A DNA stretch of 64,000 nucleotides from Sycon ciliatum. Its lineage: Eukaryota; Porifera; Calcarea; Leucosolenida; Sycettidae. Each line of letters begins with the position of its first letter. The stretch's first letter is position 1. The notes below the pieces were generated by a model. The model was not told the origin of the DNA, made no database searches, and was given only the letters and a program-made list of their open reading frames with translations. Where the stretch lies: the NCBI RefSeq assembly GCF_964019385.1, contig NC_088645.1, positions 36,008,303 to 36,072,302 on the forward strand, given 5' to 3'. This document shows positions 21,700-32,820 of the stretch, one piece after another. A program made the position numbers and the translations under genes.

Positions 21700-22026
21700 C
21701 CCCACCAAGAGTGTGCAACTCTGCATATGGGGTCTCTGACGGCGAAAACTCACATCACGTGTCTCATGTATGTTTGTACTACGTACAAACGAAGGATAGT
21801 GTACGCGCAATCCGAAAATCTCCCATGATTATGCGGCTTTTTTGCGTACCCGGTACCGGCAGTGAGTTTCTGTCAGAGAGTGCTTTTTTATTGCCCCGCT
21901 GCTCGCTGAAAACGGCCTGAAAACTTACAACTGCGGCACCACACCACGTGATGTGAGTTTTCACCGTCGACACACCCCATGGGAAGGGTTTCAGGAGTTG
22001 CACACTCTTTGGGGGGTTATACTCTT
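21700..22026. mobile_element. Miniature element of the AAGAGTACATAA family with damaged left end
   Basis: The inner end repeat AAGAGTGTGCAACTC (21707) and its mirror GAGTTGCACACTCTT (21992) remain, and the right end GGGGTTATACTCTT has lost some bases. The interior has mirrored AAACTCACATCACGTG arms, like the 58.4 kb copy. Confidence 0.6.
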
Positions 22027-22151
22027 GATTATACCAACCATGTGAAGAAGAGGTTGGTGCGACTTCGGCGATAGTATACCAAGAATGCAGTTGAAATGGG
22101 TGCCTTCGCCCTTATGAACCTCTCTAATATGCTTCAGATCACCCTAAAAAC

Positions 22152-22290
22152 AGGTACAGAAAAAACCTGGTTTAATTTAAGCGACCACTCCACGGTGCAA
22201 GTAAAAGCGGTCGTTAAAGCCGGATGATCTTTAGAACCAGGTCCCACAGTGTCTGTGTATAACTGTCAGTGCATGGAAAAACGGTCACAA
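22152..22290. mobile_element. Truncated copy of the Tigger-like element
   Basis: Shares AAAACCTGGTTTAA, AAGCGACCACTCCACGGTGC and CAGGTCCCACAGTGTCTGTG with 1717-1893 but lacks the right end. Confidence 0.65.
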
Positions 22291-23327
22291 TAATAGCACA
22301 GGGCACTGAGCTTTTCTCGTTTGCCATGGCTGGGAGTCGCCCTCATCTCTTCAGTTGAGTTACTCCGCACATAAGCAATGCGTGCTCATGGTACGAAATT
22401 GAGTTCAAAAAGAAGAGAAATGTACCTTAGGACCTGATTTCAACTTTCATCAAGATGTAGCGTCAAAGTTACTCAAAGAAAACACGATCACGATCGATCG
22501 TGAAGGCAATGAAGTCAAAGACAAAGTCGATCTTGAATTTTTTGTTGGTAAGATTGATCAATCGATCGATCGTAGGCAGTCAGAACGGCGATTAACGATG
22601 TAGCATTGAGTTTGTTTGCGTGCCACATGAGGACCCGTCTCTTCTGGATTACCACCACGAGTCGTTCCACTGCTATGTGTTTGTAATAGGTTTTCATTTG
22701 ACCCGACGAGACCACACGACGCTTGCAGACCACTGCACGAACAGTTCACCAAAGAGCTATGTGTTTGGTTACGACGACAGCGAGCGCGATGATCGCGATT
22801 ACGGAGACGACAACCTGTTCGCAATGGCGGCAGAGATGCACCAGCGCACAATTATTTCGAGTCACAGAGATTCTCCACCAACTTACCAAGACACTGTGTC
22901 GTTGCAAAGGGGGGGACATTCGTAGCCTTGTTGGCAGCAGGAGTAGGAGCTCTAAGTGCTCGGTGCGTTTCGTAAGCGACCGCCGTGCGCTCCCTAGAGC
23001 ACAGGTTTACAATCTCCTGTCATCTCCTGTTATGGTCGTTATACTGTCAAAGTTTGTTATCTATCGTCCTGGACTATTTCCTGTTTTTAAGAATGATGGT
23101 GGTGCCTTTCTGGGACAACTGTGTTTTAATAGAGTTTTGGTTTAGAGTTTGGAGTTTTATTTACCAATTTTTTTCTCCTTTGAACATTCCTGATGCAATT
23201 CACATTTTTTGGCAGTTAGTCATCTCCGGCACCTTCCTAGTTTCATCAGCCGACTGTCAAATTCAATATAGAAAAGACAAAAGTTGGGACTGAAGACGTG
23301 GCCAGGGCATGTGTGGAAAGAACGTAC
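22291..23327. other. Intron sequence, no feature recognised
   Basis: Includes a GATCGATCGATCG stretch at 22556-22572. The rest shows nothing I can name. Confidence 0.35.
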
Positions 23328-23450
23328 CTGTACAGGAAATTCCTTCTCCAGTAAATCCAGGCTTGCAAACACATGAGAATGTCCCACTCTCATTAGTACA
23401 GTGAGCATCACTGCTGCATGTAAAATTCCGTTTTTCGCATTCGTTCAGTT
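23328..23450 (-). CDS. EGF-like exon
   Basis: A 123-bp phase 1-1 exon (acceptor CCCCTGTACAG, donor GTACGT) encodes ELNECEKRNFTCSSDAHCTN, ESGTFSCVCKPGFTGEGISC and a final Thr. This is a textbook six-cysteine EGF with the GFTGEG loop. The intron upstream carries a long GA/GATA microsatellite only about 45 bases before the exon. Confidence 0.86.
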
Positions 23451-23495
23451 CTGTACAGGGGTAAACACGAAGGCATGAACAGCAATGTCTTACTG

Positions 23496-23497
<2 letters not shown>

Positions 23498-23544
<47 letters not shown>

Positions 23545-23668
23545 TGATAGACAGATAGACAGATATAGAGATAGATAGATAGACAGATAGATAGACAGAT
23601 ATAGAGATAGATATAGAGATAGATTGAGATAGATAGATAGAGAGATATAGAAAGATAGAGAGAGAGAG
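23498..23668. repeat. GA then GATA microsatellite
   Basis: Pure GA repeats grade into GATAGATA-type repeats. A smaller relative is at 24688-24760, beside another EGF exon. Confidence 0.95.
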
Positions 23669-24062
23669 GTACTTCCTCCATTAACAAACACTTCGTGATA
23701 GATTTTGAATCTTTTTGATGGATATGAAAACGCTTAGAACAGGTCAAGAAATGTTTGTATCGACTGCAAACCACTGGATGAAGGTGATTCAGCCTATGTA
23801 CAGCACCTTTACAAGAGAAACTGTTGGCGGAATGAGCAGAGAGTTCAGTTTGCGTCGCTTTCGCTCGACTCATTTTTGACCCTGCGTCACTGTCGTCATC
23901 TGCTGCACGCGAGTCGTCATCTCTCTCGAGTCGTTGATCAGCTCCTTTCAGCCTGGTCTCGGCTTCTTTGATCACACTCGGCTGACTTTGATGTCGCTGT
24001 CGTTCAAGTAAGTTGGCTTTCAAGCTGCGTGATCCGCAGCGATGGCGATTCCTAGTTTCCAC

Positions 24063-24095
24063 CAGGGAGTCGTAAAAATATTTTACGACTCCCTG
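24063..24095. mobile_element. 33-bp palindromic hAT-like insertion
   Basis: CAGGGAGTCGTAAAA is followed by its inverse TTTTACGACTCCCTG. Flanks GTTTCCAC and GTTTCATC match at 6 of 8 positions, suggesting an older insertion. Alone it would look like a hairpin terminator; the relatives at 26.2 and 58.3 kb explain it better. Confidence 0.65.
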
Positions 24096-24774
24096 GTTTC
24101 ATCTTCGCTCTCCAGAACTCAGCAAAACGAGGAGTAAAGGCACAGCCAAACTGATTCTATTTTCTCTGATGGATACCCCTGCCAGCACTGAATGGCAGCG
24201 GCTAGCAAGTCCAGTCGACTTTCTTTAGCCACGAGACTTGCATCAGACTGCAGACTTCTGAAAGAATACATGGTCATCAGCATTCGAATCTTGGCTTTGC
24301 GCAGGTTGAACAAAAACTTGAGTTCAGAATTATTTTCATTGAGCCGTGCGATCGGAGCAGCTCCTTGTTCACTCGCTCATTGTGTGCACTCGCTTATCAC
24401 TCTCCAACTTACTCAGTGCTAGAGTAGTAGAGGGGCTTAGCAACGCAATATTCCCTTGGAGAAGTGGTATTTCAGTTTCGCTCGCCATGACTGTCATCAC
24501 CTATGTTTCCAAAGCGCAACCATCGATTCCGCTCGGCTTGTTGTGAAAGGTCGATTTCCTTGAATCGTACCTCTTTCATGGCCCGCTAGGCAAGGCCAAG
24601 AAAGTGATTGCGACTCATTTCACGGCAGTTTGTGCGCAAACCAGCCCCTCAAAAATCCATCACGAAGTTTTTGTTAACGGAGGAAGTAGATAGATAGAGA
24701 TAGATAGAGAGAGCTAGAAAGAGAGTAAGAGAGAGACAGATATAGAGAGATAGAAAGATGGATTGAATATTTAC

Positions 24775-24897
24775 CTCGACAGCCAGTGCCATTTTTCTTA
24801 AGCCCCGGTGGGCATTTGCAGAGGAAAGAACCAACCATGTTTTCACATGTTGCCAGACCAGTGCAACCATGAAGCTCCAAGCTACATTCATCAACAT
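24775..24897 (-). CDS. EGF-like (calcium-binding type) exon
   Basis: A 123-bp exon, phase 1-1, with donor GTAAAT and an acceptor at TTGGAACAG. It encodes DVDECSLELHGCTGLATCEN, then MVGSFLCKCPPGLKKNGTGC. The D-V-D-E-C start, the Asn after Cys3 and the Phe in GSFLC agree with calcium-binding EGF modules. A GA-rich simple repeat (24689-24760) lies immediately downstream in the intron. Confidence 0.85.
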
Positions 24898-25548
24898 CTG
24901 TTCCAATACAAATATGAATACAAATGCGAATACAACCTTGGATTTGTTACATTAAGCACATGCTTGAGGGTTACAGGAAACTTGGCGTTGAAACAAGTCA
25001 ACCTTGCTCCACAGAAAAAGAGTGGGGGGGGGGGGCAGAGGTGACGGTTTGAATAGGAACGGTTTGACAGCAAAATTGTGTTGACCCAACCCGTCCATCA
25101 GCGTGGATTGTTCACTCGAAATATGGCATGTTGAAGTTTGCTCTGAGGCCAGAGTCGATCGAACTGAGCCACTCCTTTGTGTTGGCCTATTGCCTCCAAG
25201 TTGCCTTTTTTTCGTTTCAAATCAGAGGTGGCTCCACGATGGCCAGTACAGAGAAACAATAAGCCTTGGGTGTGCTTCCATTAGTTTTCATTGGTACATG
25301 GTGCGTTATTGGCGAGAGGCGAGCCGCTGTTCACCTGCGAAAAGAAGTTTATTTTCGAACGACGTCAAAACTCAAGTTGCATAGCGAAGCAACACGTCAA
25401 AAACTCGCTTGCTAAGTATGGCGCTTCTGGTCATCGCAGAGCCATGAAATGTTGGCTCAGAGCCAAAGGACACCAAAGTTATGAGCAGATAAGTAACTGG
25501 GCTCGCATATGCAGTGCATTCCTTGAAATAATTGTGCTACTTAACGTG

Positions 25549-25835
25549 TTTTGGGGATTTCCCCTCATCAGTTGAACCTGAGTAGGTCTAGGAAGATTGT
25601 GCCTGAAGAGCATTAATTTCCCTTTAGGCAAAGTGTGTTGGGGATTTCCCCTCACCAGTTGAACCTGAGTAGGTCTAGGAAGATTGTCCCTGAAGAGCAT
25701 TACTTTCCCTTCAGGCAAAGTGTGTTGGGGATTTGCCCTCATCAGTTGAACCTGAGTAGGTCTAGGAAGATTGTGCCTGAAGAGCATTACTTTCCCTTCA
25801 GGCAAAGTGTGTTGGGGATTTCCCTTCAGGCAAAG
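25549..25835 (-). repeat. Tandem array of decayed hammerhead-family units
   Basis: About three units of roughly 83-90 bp repeat TTGGGGATTTCCCCTCATCA and GTTGAACCTGAGTAGGTCTA. On the minus strand they show CTGATGA (or CTGGTGA) plus GGGG/CCCC, but GAAA has become AAAA or AACA. The same flanks (TAGGTCTAGGAAGATTGT matching CACAATCTTCC) occur in the intact ribozyme copies at 34.5 and 57.7 kb. Tandem ribozyme units are a hallmark of animal retrozymes (established). Confidence 0.72.
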
Positions 25836-26162
25836 TGTAACTACTGCTTCATGTTCAATGCGCCCGGCAGCAGCAGGGAGAAATTTACACCAGGGACCAC
25901 CATCACAACACTATAATGAGACATGGGCAGCACAAACAGGGTTAGGTGACAGTTACAGTTGGCTGTGATTGAGTTGTTGAGGATATTTTAGCATATTAAT
26001 AGGTATTCAGGGAAACACAGAGTAATCTAGTTGATAATATAGTAACAATGTTGCATGCACTTGCTGCTATGAACTTGAAAACTCAATCCCTGTCATGTGC
26101 AGGTCTGGTGTTATAGGCAGACAAAAAGAAGCCAAGCAACTGACGTTTCTCATGGCTGGGAA

Positions 26163-26194
26163 CAGGGAGCAGTACAATACTGTGCTACTCCCTG
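26163..26194. mobile_element. 32-bp palindromic hAT-like insertion with 8-bp duplication
   Basis: CAGGGAGCAGTACA followed by its near-inverse TGTGCTACTCCCTG with only four bases between. GCTGGGAA lies immediately on both sides (26155-26162 and 26195-26202). The CAGGG start and 8-bp duplication fit hAT. There is no room for anything but the ends. Confidence 0.72.
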
Positions 26195-26948
26195 GCTGGG
26201 AAGAACCTACAAGACTAGACATGCATGCTGGGCCAAGCCAGATACATCCACCAAACATGTGTTCCTCTTCTACGCACAGCAGCTCGTGTCTCATTCTGCA
26301 CTCTTAGCACATGCTGTCTGCGTTAACATTTAGTGTTCTGGAGCTCTCAAACTCATCATCTGCGCTGCCTCCGCTGATCCGCTGATGGCTTGTCATCTGA
26401 GCGAAACTTCGTCCCTTTCACCTGATTCTTCTTGCTATGGACTATTGCAGGCAGCGGAGTACCTCTGGAGATCCAGCTGCCAAATATTCTAGTCGCTCGT
26501 GCTCCATCAAGAATTTGTAACGCAATCTTTCGTCAAGAATTTAATTGTTTCGCTCTCTTTCGAGCGCATGATTTCGCAGGCGCTACCCAGAGCGCAAGCG
26601 CCTCCATGGAGGCGAAAACATTTCCCTGGACGCCCCAAGTGCCTGGCAGATTAACTGCAAAGGTTATGACAACAAATTATAGTGAAGCCACCAAGAGGAA
26701 AGCACTTTCAAAGCGATAGCGCAAGAAGTCTTTCCGCTTTGATCGCGGTGATTAAAAAACGACATCGGTTCGGTTTTTTGCAAATTGAAAAATCACCAGG
26801 ACCCCGGTTCTTGCTGCCGATGCCTCATATATTTATTATTTACTTATTCCACATCCTATATTGCATGTAGTTGCGAATCGAAAGGGAGGGGGTGAAAGCC
26901 AACCGCGGCTGACGAATCTAGAGAGAAATATGAACCTATAGTATTTAC

Positions 26949-27071
26949 CTTCACAGTCAGTTCCATTACTGCGAAACGCTGATGGGCATGTGCACTGGTA
27001 TGATCGGTATGTGTTTACACACATTGCCATTCCATTGCATTTATGAATGTTCAAGTTACATTCATCAGCAT
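26949..27071 (-). CDS. EGF-like exon
   Basis: The 123-bp phase 1-1 exon (acceptor ATTTGAACAG, donor GTAAAT) encodes DADECNLNIHKCNGMAMCVN and ends SNGTDCE. It has six cysteines in EGF order. The loop after Cys5 is PSAFRSNG rather than the usual GF-x-G-D-G, and the residue before Cys4 is Gln, so calcium ligation may be weaker than in the 47.8 kb module. It is the closest relative of the next exon at 24775-24897 in length, boundaries and donor sequence, suggesting tandem exon duplication. Confidence 0.83.
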
Positions 27072-27213
27072 CTGTTCAAATATAAATACAATATACAAGT
27101 TCAAGCCTTGGATGTTCAACAGTTGTGGGTGTTGAAAAGGGGTGGGGGGGGGGGGGGGTGGGGAGTCTGAAGAAGAAGAAAAACAACAACTGCTGGTCAC
27201 CACCATGACTAAA

Positions 27214-28316
27214 ACCAGAGACCTTCCAGCAATGGTGTACCTGTCATCCCAGTAGAGACTTTCCAGCAATGGTGTACCTGTCATCCCAGTAGAGACCTTC
27301 CAGCAATGGTGTACCTGTCATCCCAGTAGAGACCTTCCAGCAATGGTGTACCTGTCATCCCAGTAGAGACCTTCCAGCAATGGTGTACCTGTCATCCCAG
27401 TACAGACCTTCCAGCAATGGTGTACCTGTCATCCCAGTAGAGACCTTCCAGCAATGGTGTACCTGTCATCCCAGTAGAGACCTTCCAGCAATGGTGTACC
27501 TGTCATCCCAGTAGAGACCTTCCAGCAATGGTGTACCTGTCATCCCAGTAGAGACCTTCCAGCAATGGTGTACCTGTCATCCCAGTAGAGACCTTCCAGC
27601 AATGGTGTACCTGTCATCCCATTAGAGACCTTCCAGCAATGGTGTACCTGTCATCCCAGTAGAGACCTTCCAGCAATGGTGTACCTGTCATCCCAGTAGA
27701 GACCTTCCAGCATTGGTGTACCTGTCATCCCAGTAGAGACCTTCCAGCAATAGTGTACCTGTCATCCCAGTAGAGACCTTCCAGCAATGGTGTACCTGTC
27801 ATCCCAGTAGAGACCTTCCAGCAATGGTGTACCTGTCATCCCAGTACAGACCTTCCAGCAATGGTGTACCTGTCATCCCAGTAGAGACCTTCCAGCAATG
27901 GTGTACCTGTCATCCCAGTAGAGACCTTCCAGCAATAGTGTACCTGTCATCCCAGTAGAGACCTTCCAGCAATGGTGTACCTGTCATCCCAGTAGAGACC
28001 TTCCAGCAATGGTGTACCTGTCATCCCAGTAGAGACCTTCCTGCAGTAGTGTACCTGTCATCCCAGTAGAGACCTTCCAGCAATGGTGTACCTGTCATCC
28101 CAGTAGAGACGTTCCTGCAATAGTGTACCTGTCATCCCAGTACAGACCTTCCTGCAATAGTGTACCTGTCATCCCAGAAGAGACCTTCCAGCAATGGTGT
28201 ACCTGTCATCCCAGTACAGACCTTCCAGCAATGGTGTACCTGTCATCCCAGTAGAGACCTTCCAGCAGTGGTGTACCTGTCATCCCAGTAGAGACCTTCC
28301 TGCAGTAGTGTACCAG
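27214..28316. repeat. 37-bp minisatellite, about 29-30 copies
   Basis: The unit AGTAGAGACCTTCCAGCAAT followed by GGTGTACCTGTCATCCC repeats head to tail with few changes (AATGG or AATAG, CAG or TAG). Period 37 is not a multiple of 3. It lies in the intron between the sushi-like exon and the 26.9 kb EGF exon. Confidence 0.95.
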
Positions 28317-29188
28317 CAGAGACCTTGTCAACCTTACTAGTACGTTCAGACATTGAATAGGACATATCACAGATTTGGTATAGGAAACTGCGGCACAGCA
28401 CAACTTCACAAAGGACCATTAGCATGCCGTGAAACGTCACCGGGAACGAGTTCATCGGAACGCACATGAAACACGGCGTGATTTAGGATTAGCTGCGCGC
28501 GTTAACAACCGGTCTACATGAGTCGGCTGCTTTCCAGTTTCAAACAGTTTTCTGATATAATTTTTGCGAACTTTTCCTTGAGAACAATTTTCAGCCTGCC
28601 TGACTTTTACCCGAAGGAAAGTGAAAGGAACTCCATGACAGCCACATCGCCGATGGATGGGTGCAGCAAAGGGTTGTGTTCATGAGGTCCATGCCAAAAC
28701 ATTCTCCGAAAGACTTTACAACGGAGCCAGTCAGTTAATATTACGTTTCGGAGCAGCAGACAAAAAATAAGCGAGCAAGCTGAAGGTTGTCTTGAACAAG
28801 CCTAATTCTTGGCACTTTGGTTACCCTCGATCCTGCTCTGTGTCGTGTTAGTAATGGTTATGCAAAAATCAATGGTCCTACTGGTTGTTTGGTCCATTTC
28901 GCCATCATATTTATTCTAACAAGAATGGGTGAGATATTCTAGAAATTTGAGAAAAATCGCAAAGACAAAAAGAGGCGTGAATTACGGTGCTTGAGTAAAA
29001 CCCACTCGTTCTGAACTCGTCAAACACGAGCATGTTTCACTTGGTCAGGACGGGACTCTAACCCAGCTCCCCTTCACGTTGCCGTTTCACGGCTTGCTTA
29101 TGGTCCCTACAGTCACAGCACTTTTAAAATTCTTACATCAAGAAAAACAAAAAAACAAAAACAAAACAATGGATGCGTGCCGTTATCA
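28317..29188. other. Intron sequence, no gene; lone AAGAGT end at its right side
   Basis: After the minisatellite comes unassigned sequence. At 29189 a partial end of the AAGAGTACATAA family (CAAGAGTATAAT, then CCAAGAGTGTGCAATTC) lies without a partner. Confidence 0.4.
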
Positions 29189-29342
29189 AGAGTATAATGG
29201 TAAGCTCCCAAGAGTGTGCAATTCCTGATGCAGCGTGCCATGCACAATATGCATGTATGTTGTCCTATGACTGTGTTTTATGTATTGACTATAGTGGTGA
29301 AACGAATATTCGAACATTCGTTCGGTTCGGTTTTTACAAGAA

Positions 29343-29410
29343 CATTGCCACTGCATTGCCACTGCATTGCCACTGCATTGTCACTGCATTGTCACTGTAT
29401 TGCCACTGGT
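29343..29410. repeat. 11-bp tandem repeat
   Basis: CATTGCCACTG and CATTGTCACTG repeated about six times, just inside the left end of the broken hAT element. Confidence 0.9.
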
Positions 29411-29485
29411 TATGATCGTAAGCACAAAGCCTCTTTTATGGGCATTCCGGAAACATTTCTAACCAGAATAAATCTTCTTCTTGAG

Positions 29486-29486
<1 letters not shown>

Positions 29487-29524
<38 letters not shown>

Positions 29525-29556
29525 CAGGCACACACACACACATACACGCACACACA
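29487..29556. repeat. GA and CA microsatellite
   Basis: GA tract followed by CACACA-type repeats. Confidence 0.92.
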
Positions 29557-30869
29557 GCAAGAGAGAGCATGAACTATCTATACTTCAATTGGCTGTGAAG
29601 GAAGATCTGGCAGTGAAGGTTCATCATCGTCTTCGACTGCAGCCAAGACAAGTGGCATGGCCGGCTTCGGTGGCGCAGGAACTCGTACATCGATGATGTG
29701 GGCGTTCTTGTTCAGAAAGACTTGTGCATAGATCATTTCTGCAGACAACTTGCTCTGGCGCTTGTCGACGATCTGCCCAGCAAAGGAAAACACGCGCTCA
29801 GCTGCAACAGAAGTTGCTGGAATGCACAAGTACTTCCGTGCGAGTGGAGCCAAGCGGGGAAATCCGGCAGCATTTGTGCTCCACCACAACAGAGGGTCAA
29901 CAGAGCGCTTGACTGGCTTTTCAGCCAGATAAGCTGCTACCTCTGCTTCAATGGATCCCTCGCTATCCTCATCCTCACCGTCCTCGCAAAGCAGCTGATC
30001 CAGAAGGCAGCGGCGTTTTGCTGGTGGCTCGGAGCTAGAGCTTGAAGATTCCGTGCAGGGCGAGCAGCCGACAATTGCGTAGCTGATGAGCGTTTGCTGC
30101 ACTTCATGTTGCTGCTCCAAGTCGAGGAACTTTAGAGCCCGAAACCGAGGGTCCAATGCAGCAGCAAGCACTGCCTCTCCGTTGACATTTAAGCCATCCA
30201 AATGAAAGCGCCTAGTTATACTATCCGCAAAGGCCTGCTTCACGCATGCCACTACCAGCAGATCGTCATCATCTCCGGTCTGGCAATGGGACTTCAGTGC
30301 CTTCAGTAGGGGAAGAAGCCAGGACAGGGTTGAGTACTGCTCACCGCCCAAAGATGTTGTCACCTGGTCCACCGACCTCAGGAAATCGAGGAGATGTTCA
30401 GCAGTGGCCCATTGGTCTGCGGACAAGTCCATGGAGCGGCGATCTTTGTCTGGCATATCCGCAAGGACCAACTGCACAGGCACTTTCAGCTGGACAAGAC
30501 GATCCAACATCAGGTACACACTGTTCCATCTTGTTGCACAATCCTGAACCAGGTGCTTCACTTCCTTTGCACCAACCAGACGTTGCTTATCTTCAAGCTG
30601 GCCAGTTTTCAAGGCGGAATGCTTGAAATGTCCAACTAAGTGGCGGCACTTTGCAAACAGGTTTGATAAGGTCTTCTTATCCAGGGAGTCTCGTAATGCA
30701 TTTTGAATTCGGTGAGCAGCACAGACAAGGGATGGCCATTTCAACTCTTCCCACAAGATACGGCCTGGAGTTGCACAAAAACAAAGGACAAAGAGCTCCA
30801 TTTTTGCTACGGTAAGTGAATGAATTTTACTTTATTCGTTGGTTCCCTTGCCACATGCATGCATGCACG

Positions 30870-30871
<2 letters not shown>

Positions 30872-30926
<55 letters not shown>
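30872..30926. repeat. GT microsatellite
   Basis: About 26 GT units in the intron of the broken hAT transposase. Confidence 0.95.
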
Positions 30927-31078
30927 TGGTATGTATGTATGTATGTGCAAAGGATCCATCTGTTTAGCAGCTTGACTTATTCAAACTGCACACTCTGTCC
31001 ACCAAGTCAAATGCACTATTATCATTCTAGTTACCTGGCACTCATCTCTAAAATGCAATTCTATAAAATTAATTAGTA

Positions 31079-31348
31079 CCGTACTTCAGCACATATAAGC
31101 GCATGTGCTTATGTCCGGACAGAAGCGCACCCCCAAATGCGCTTATATGTGAACACTATTGTTGAAACATCCGGGAGCTGAATATCCTGCTGAGCATTGT
31201 GATAACACCGTTGTTTAGGGCACAGACAAACCTTTGTTGCACATATAAGCGCATGGGCTTCTACCCGAACATGTTCACACAGCAACAAATCTTTTTTGTA
31301 GCAAATTTTCACTTATAAGCCCATGGGCTTATATGTGGGGAAGTACGG
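31079..31348. mobile_element. TA-flanked TIR element inside the intron of the hAT pseudogene
   Basis: The ends are CCGTACTTCAGCACATAT and (inverted) CCGTACTTCCCCACATAT, flanked by TA on both sides. Sub-repeats of the type CATATAAGCGCATG recur inside. The shared CCGTA start links it to the elements at 6397, 21136, 39592 and 44602. Confidence 0.68.
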
Positions 31349-31534
31349 TATAATGGTTGTAGTTCCATGCTTACCTGCATATTCCACGTTCGCCGCCTGG
31401 TCATGCACGATGCCACAGATTTTGGCTGGATCGACGTCATATTTGCGCACAGCGGACTCTATCTGCTCACTGATGCGAACACCTGTGTGGGAACCAGGGA
31501 ACTCAGTTGTCTCCAACGTGCATGATGCCATTTT

Positions 31535-32237
31535 TCAGCTCGCGTCCACGAAATGCGCTGTAGTCGTGGCGAATGCATGCGTTGCCTTGGACGTCCAAAT
31601 GTCGGTGGTCAATGCAACATAGCTTACGTCGGCCAGCTTCCCCTTCAAAAGAGTCACACCGTGGGCGTGATCCTTGCGGACAAGTTTAGCAATATGGGTT
31701 CTCGAAGGAAGCACACATCCGGGCTCAACAAAATCCATCAGCTCCTTTAGGCCAGAGTCCGTGACTAGGCTGAGCGGCCGCCCATCTAGCCAGGTCCACC
31801 GTGCCAGGATCTTGGTGATGGCCATTGCACGAGGAACCGACACAACCCGCACTTTGGGCGAACTTCGCGATGGTCAGCTGAGAGTCCACTTTCTTGGCAG
31901 TGCTGGTCTGCTCCACGAAGTCAGAGGGGTGGGGATTTTTCAGGTGCCCCTGCAAGTTCGATGTCGAGGAGCCATCGTACTTCAGCACATCCTCACACAA
32001 TAAACACTTCGCTTGATGGCCCTCGACATCGCGAGTGAAGAATTTCCACACTGCGGAACGTGTCTGGCGACTGAACTGAGTCGATGCGCTCGAAGGAGCT
32101 TGGGACAGAGTCACAGAGTTCGACATCGCAAACTTGCAAAGACAACCTAAACACTTCAGTTCAAACAAACAAACAAGGAGACGACTCGACTTGTTCAAAA
32201 CTTGCTCCAACAGGCAACACTGAAGAGTATTTCCCAT
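31535..32237 (-). pseudogene. ZBED-type hAT transposase, BED finger and N-terminal part (broken)
   Basis: The N-terminal block includes AVWKFFTRDVEGHQAKCLLC and GHLKNPHP, a BED zinc finger. A one-base frameshift near 31855 separates it from the next segment, which contains RPLSLVTDSGLKELMDF, LPSRTHIAKL and ADVSYVALTTDIWTSKA, diagnostic of ZBED-like hAT transposases. A TGA stop at about 31535-31537 stands where the family has Trp (HFVDAS-stop-KMAS). The likely start is MSNSVTLSQAPSS near 32125. Two lesions make an active product unlikely. Confidence 0.8.
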
Positions 32238-32820
32238 AACAACGAATCTTATCCGGGTGAGTCTCGACGGTACAGTTCCAGCAGCGGTTGGAAACTATTT
32301 TTAGAGACGACAGTTACTAGTACCTTCCGGATTTCGCGCCAGGATGACATGCAAGTACGAGTGACAAGCACTGCATGCATGCACTGTGCTACATGCAAAA
32401 CGGTCACATGTAGCAAGATCGATTAAGAACAACACGCTCAAACTGTACATCGGCTGTGCGATGTACGACTGTGCAAGTCAGCACCGTACCGTACTGTCGT
32501 ACAGGACTAACGGGTACTCGTTTGCTAACGGATCAGCAGCTAAACGAACCCGGATCACCCGTTTCACCCCTAGATAATACGGTATCCCATTATATTCCAT
32601 GACGTCTATAGACATCATCCCGCGCAAGGGGGGGGGGCATTTTCAGCGTTCAATGGGTTACTACACGGAATGGAAGTACCACGCGGCAATGCTGTATGGA
32701 AGTGCATAATAGCTGGGTTTGGTCGGTTGCTTACTGGTATGGGTGAAAGTAGCTGCCAAAATGGCGGTCTGATGCTCCCCCCCCCCCCCCCCCCCACTAA
32801 CTTTTGTTCAGTTAGGTTAA

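Larger units (their letters stand above)
29578..31531 (-). pseudogene. ZBED-type hAT transposase, C-terminal part with one intron
   Basis: The minus strand carries two coding blocks. The first (about 31531-31366) ends HDQAANVEYA plus one base before a GTAAGC donor. The second begins at about 30768 after a good acceptor (TTTTTGTGCAACTCCAG), in matching phase 1, and restores the known hAT sequence order: ILWEELKWPSLVCAAHRIQ. The second block runs to the stop at 29578 and includes VAAERVFSFAGQIVDKRQS, the hAT dimerisation motif. The intron holds a GT microsatellite and a small TIR element. Upstream parts are damaged (see the next entry), so the whole is a pseudogene. Confidence 0.8.
29292..32572 (-). 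mobile_element. Degenerate hAT element around the ZBED-type pseudogene
   Basis: The left edge reads TAGTGGTGAAACGAAT and the right edge, read inward, TAGGGGTGAAACGGGT: 13 of 16 bases match, with the TAGNGGTGAAACG form known for ZBED-like hAT ends. I could not find a matching 8-bp duplication. A lone end of the same type, TAGAGGTGAAACGACT, occurs inverted at about 41060-41079. Confidence 0.6.

Noticed and set aside
24063..24095. A transcription terminator hairpin
   Set aside because: Two sibling palindromes have 8-bp target duplications, so a transposon origin explains it better; eukaryotic Pol II genes do not use such terminators.
27214..28316. CRISPR-like array because of about 29 regular 37-bp repeats
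   Set aside because: The copies are contiguous, with no unique spacers, in a eukaryotic intron; it is a minisatellite.
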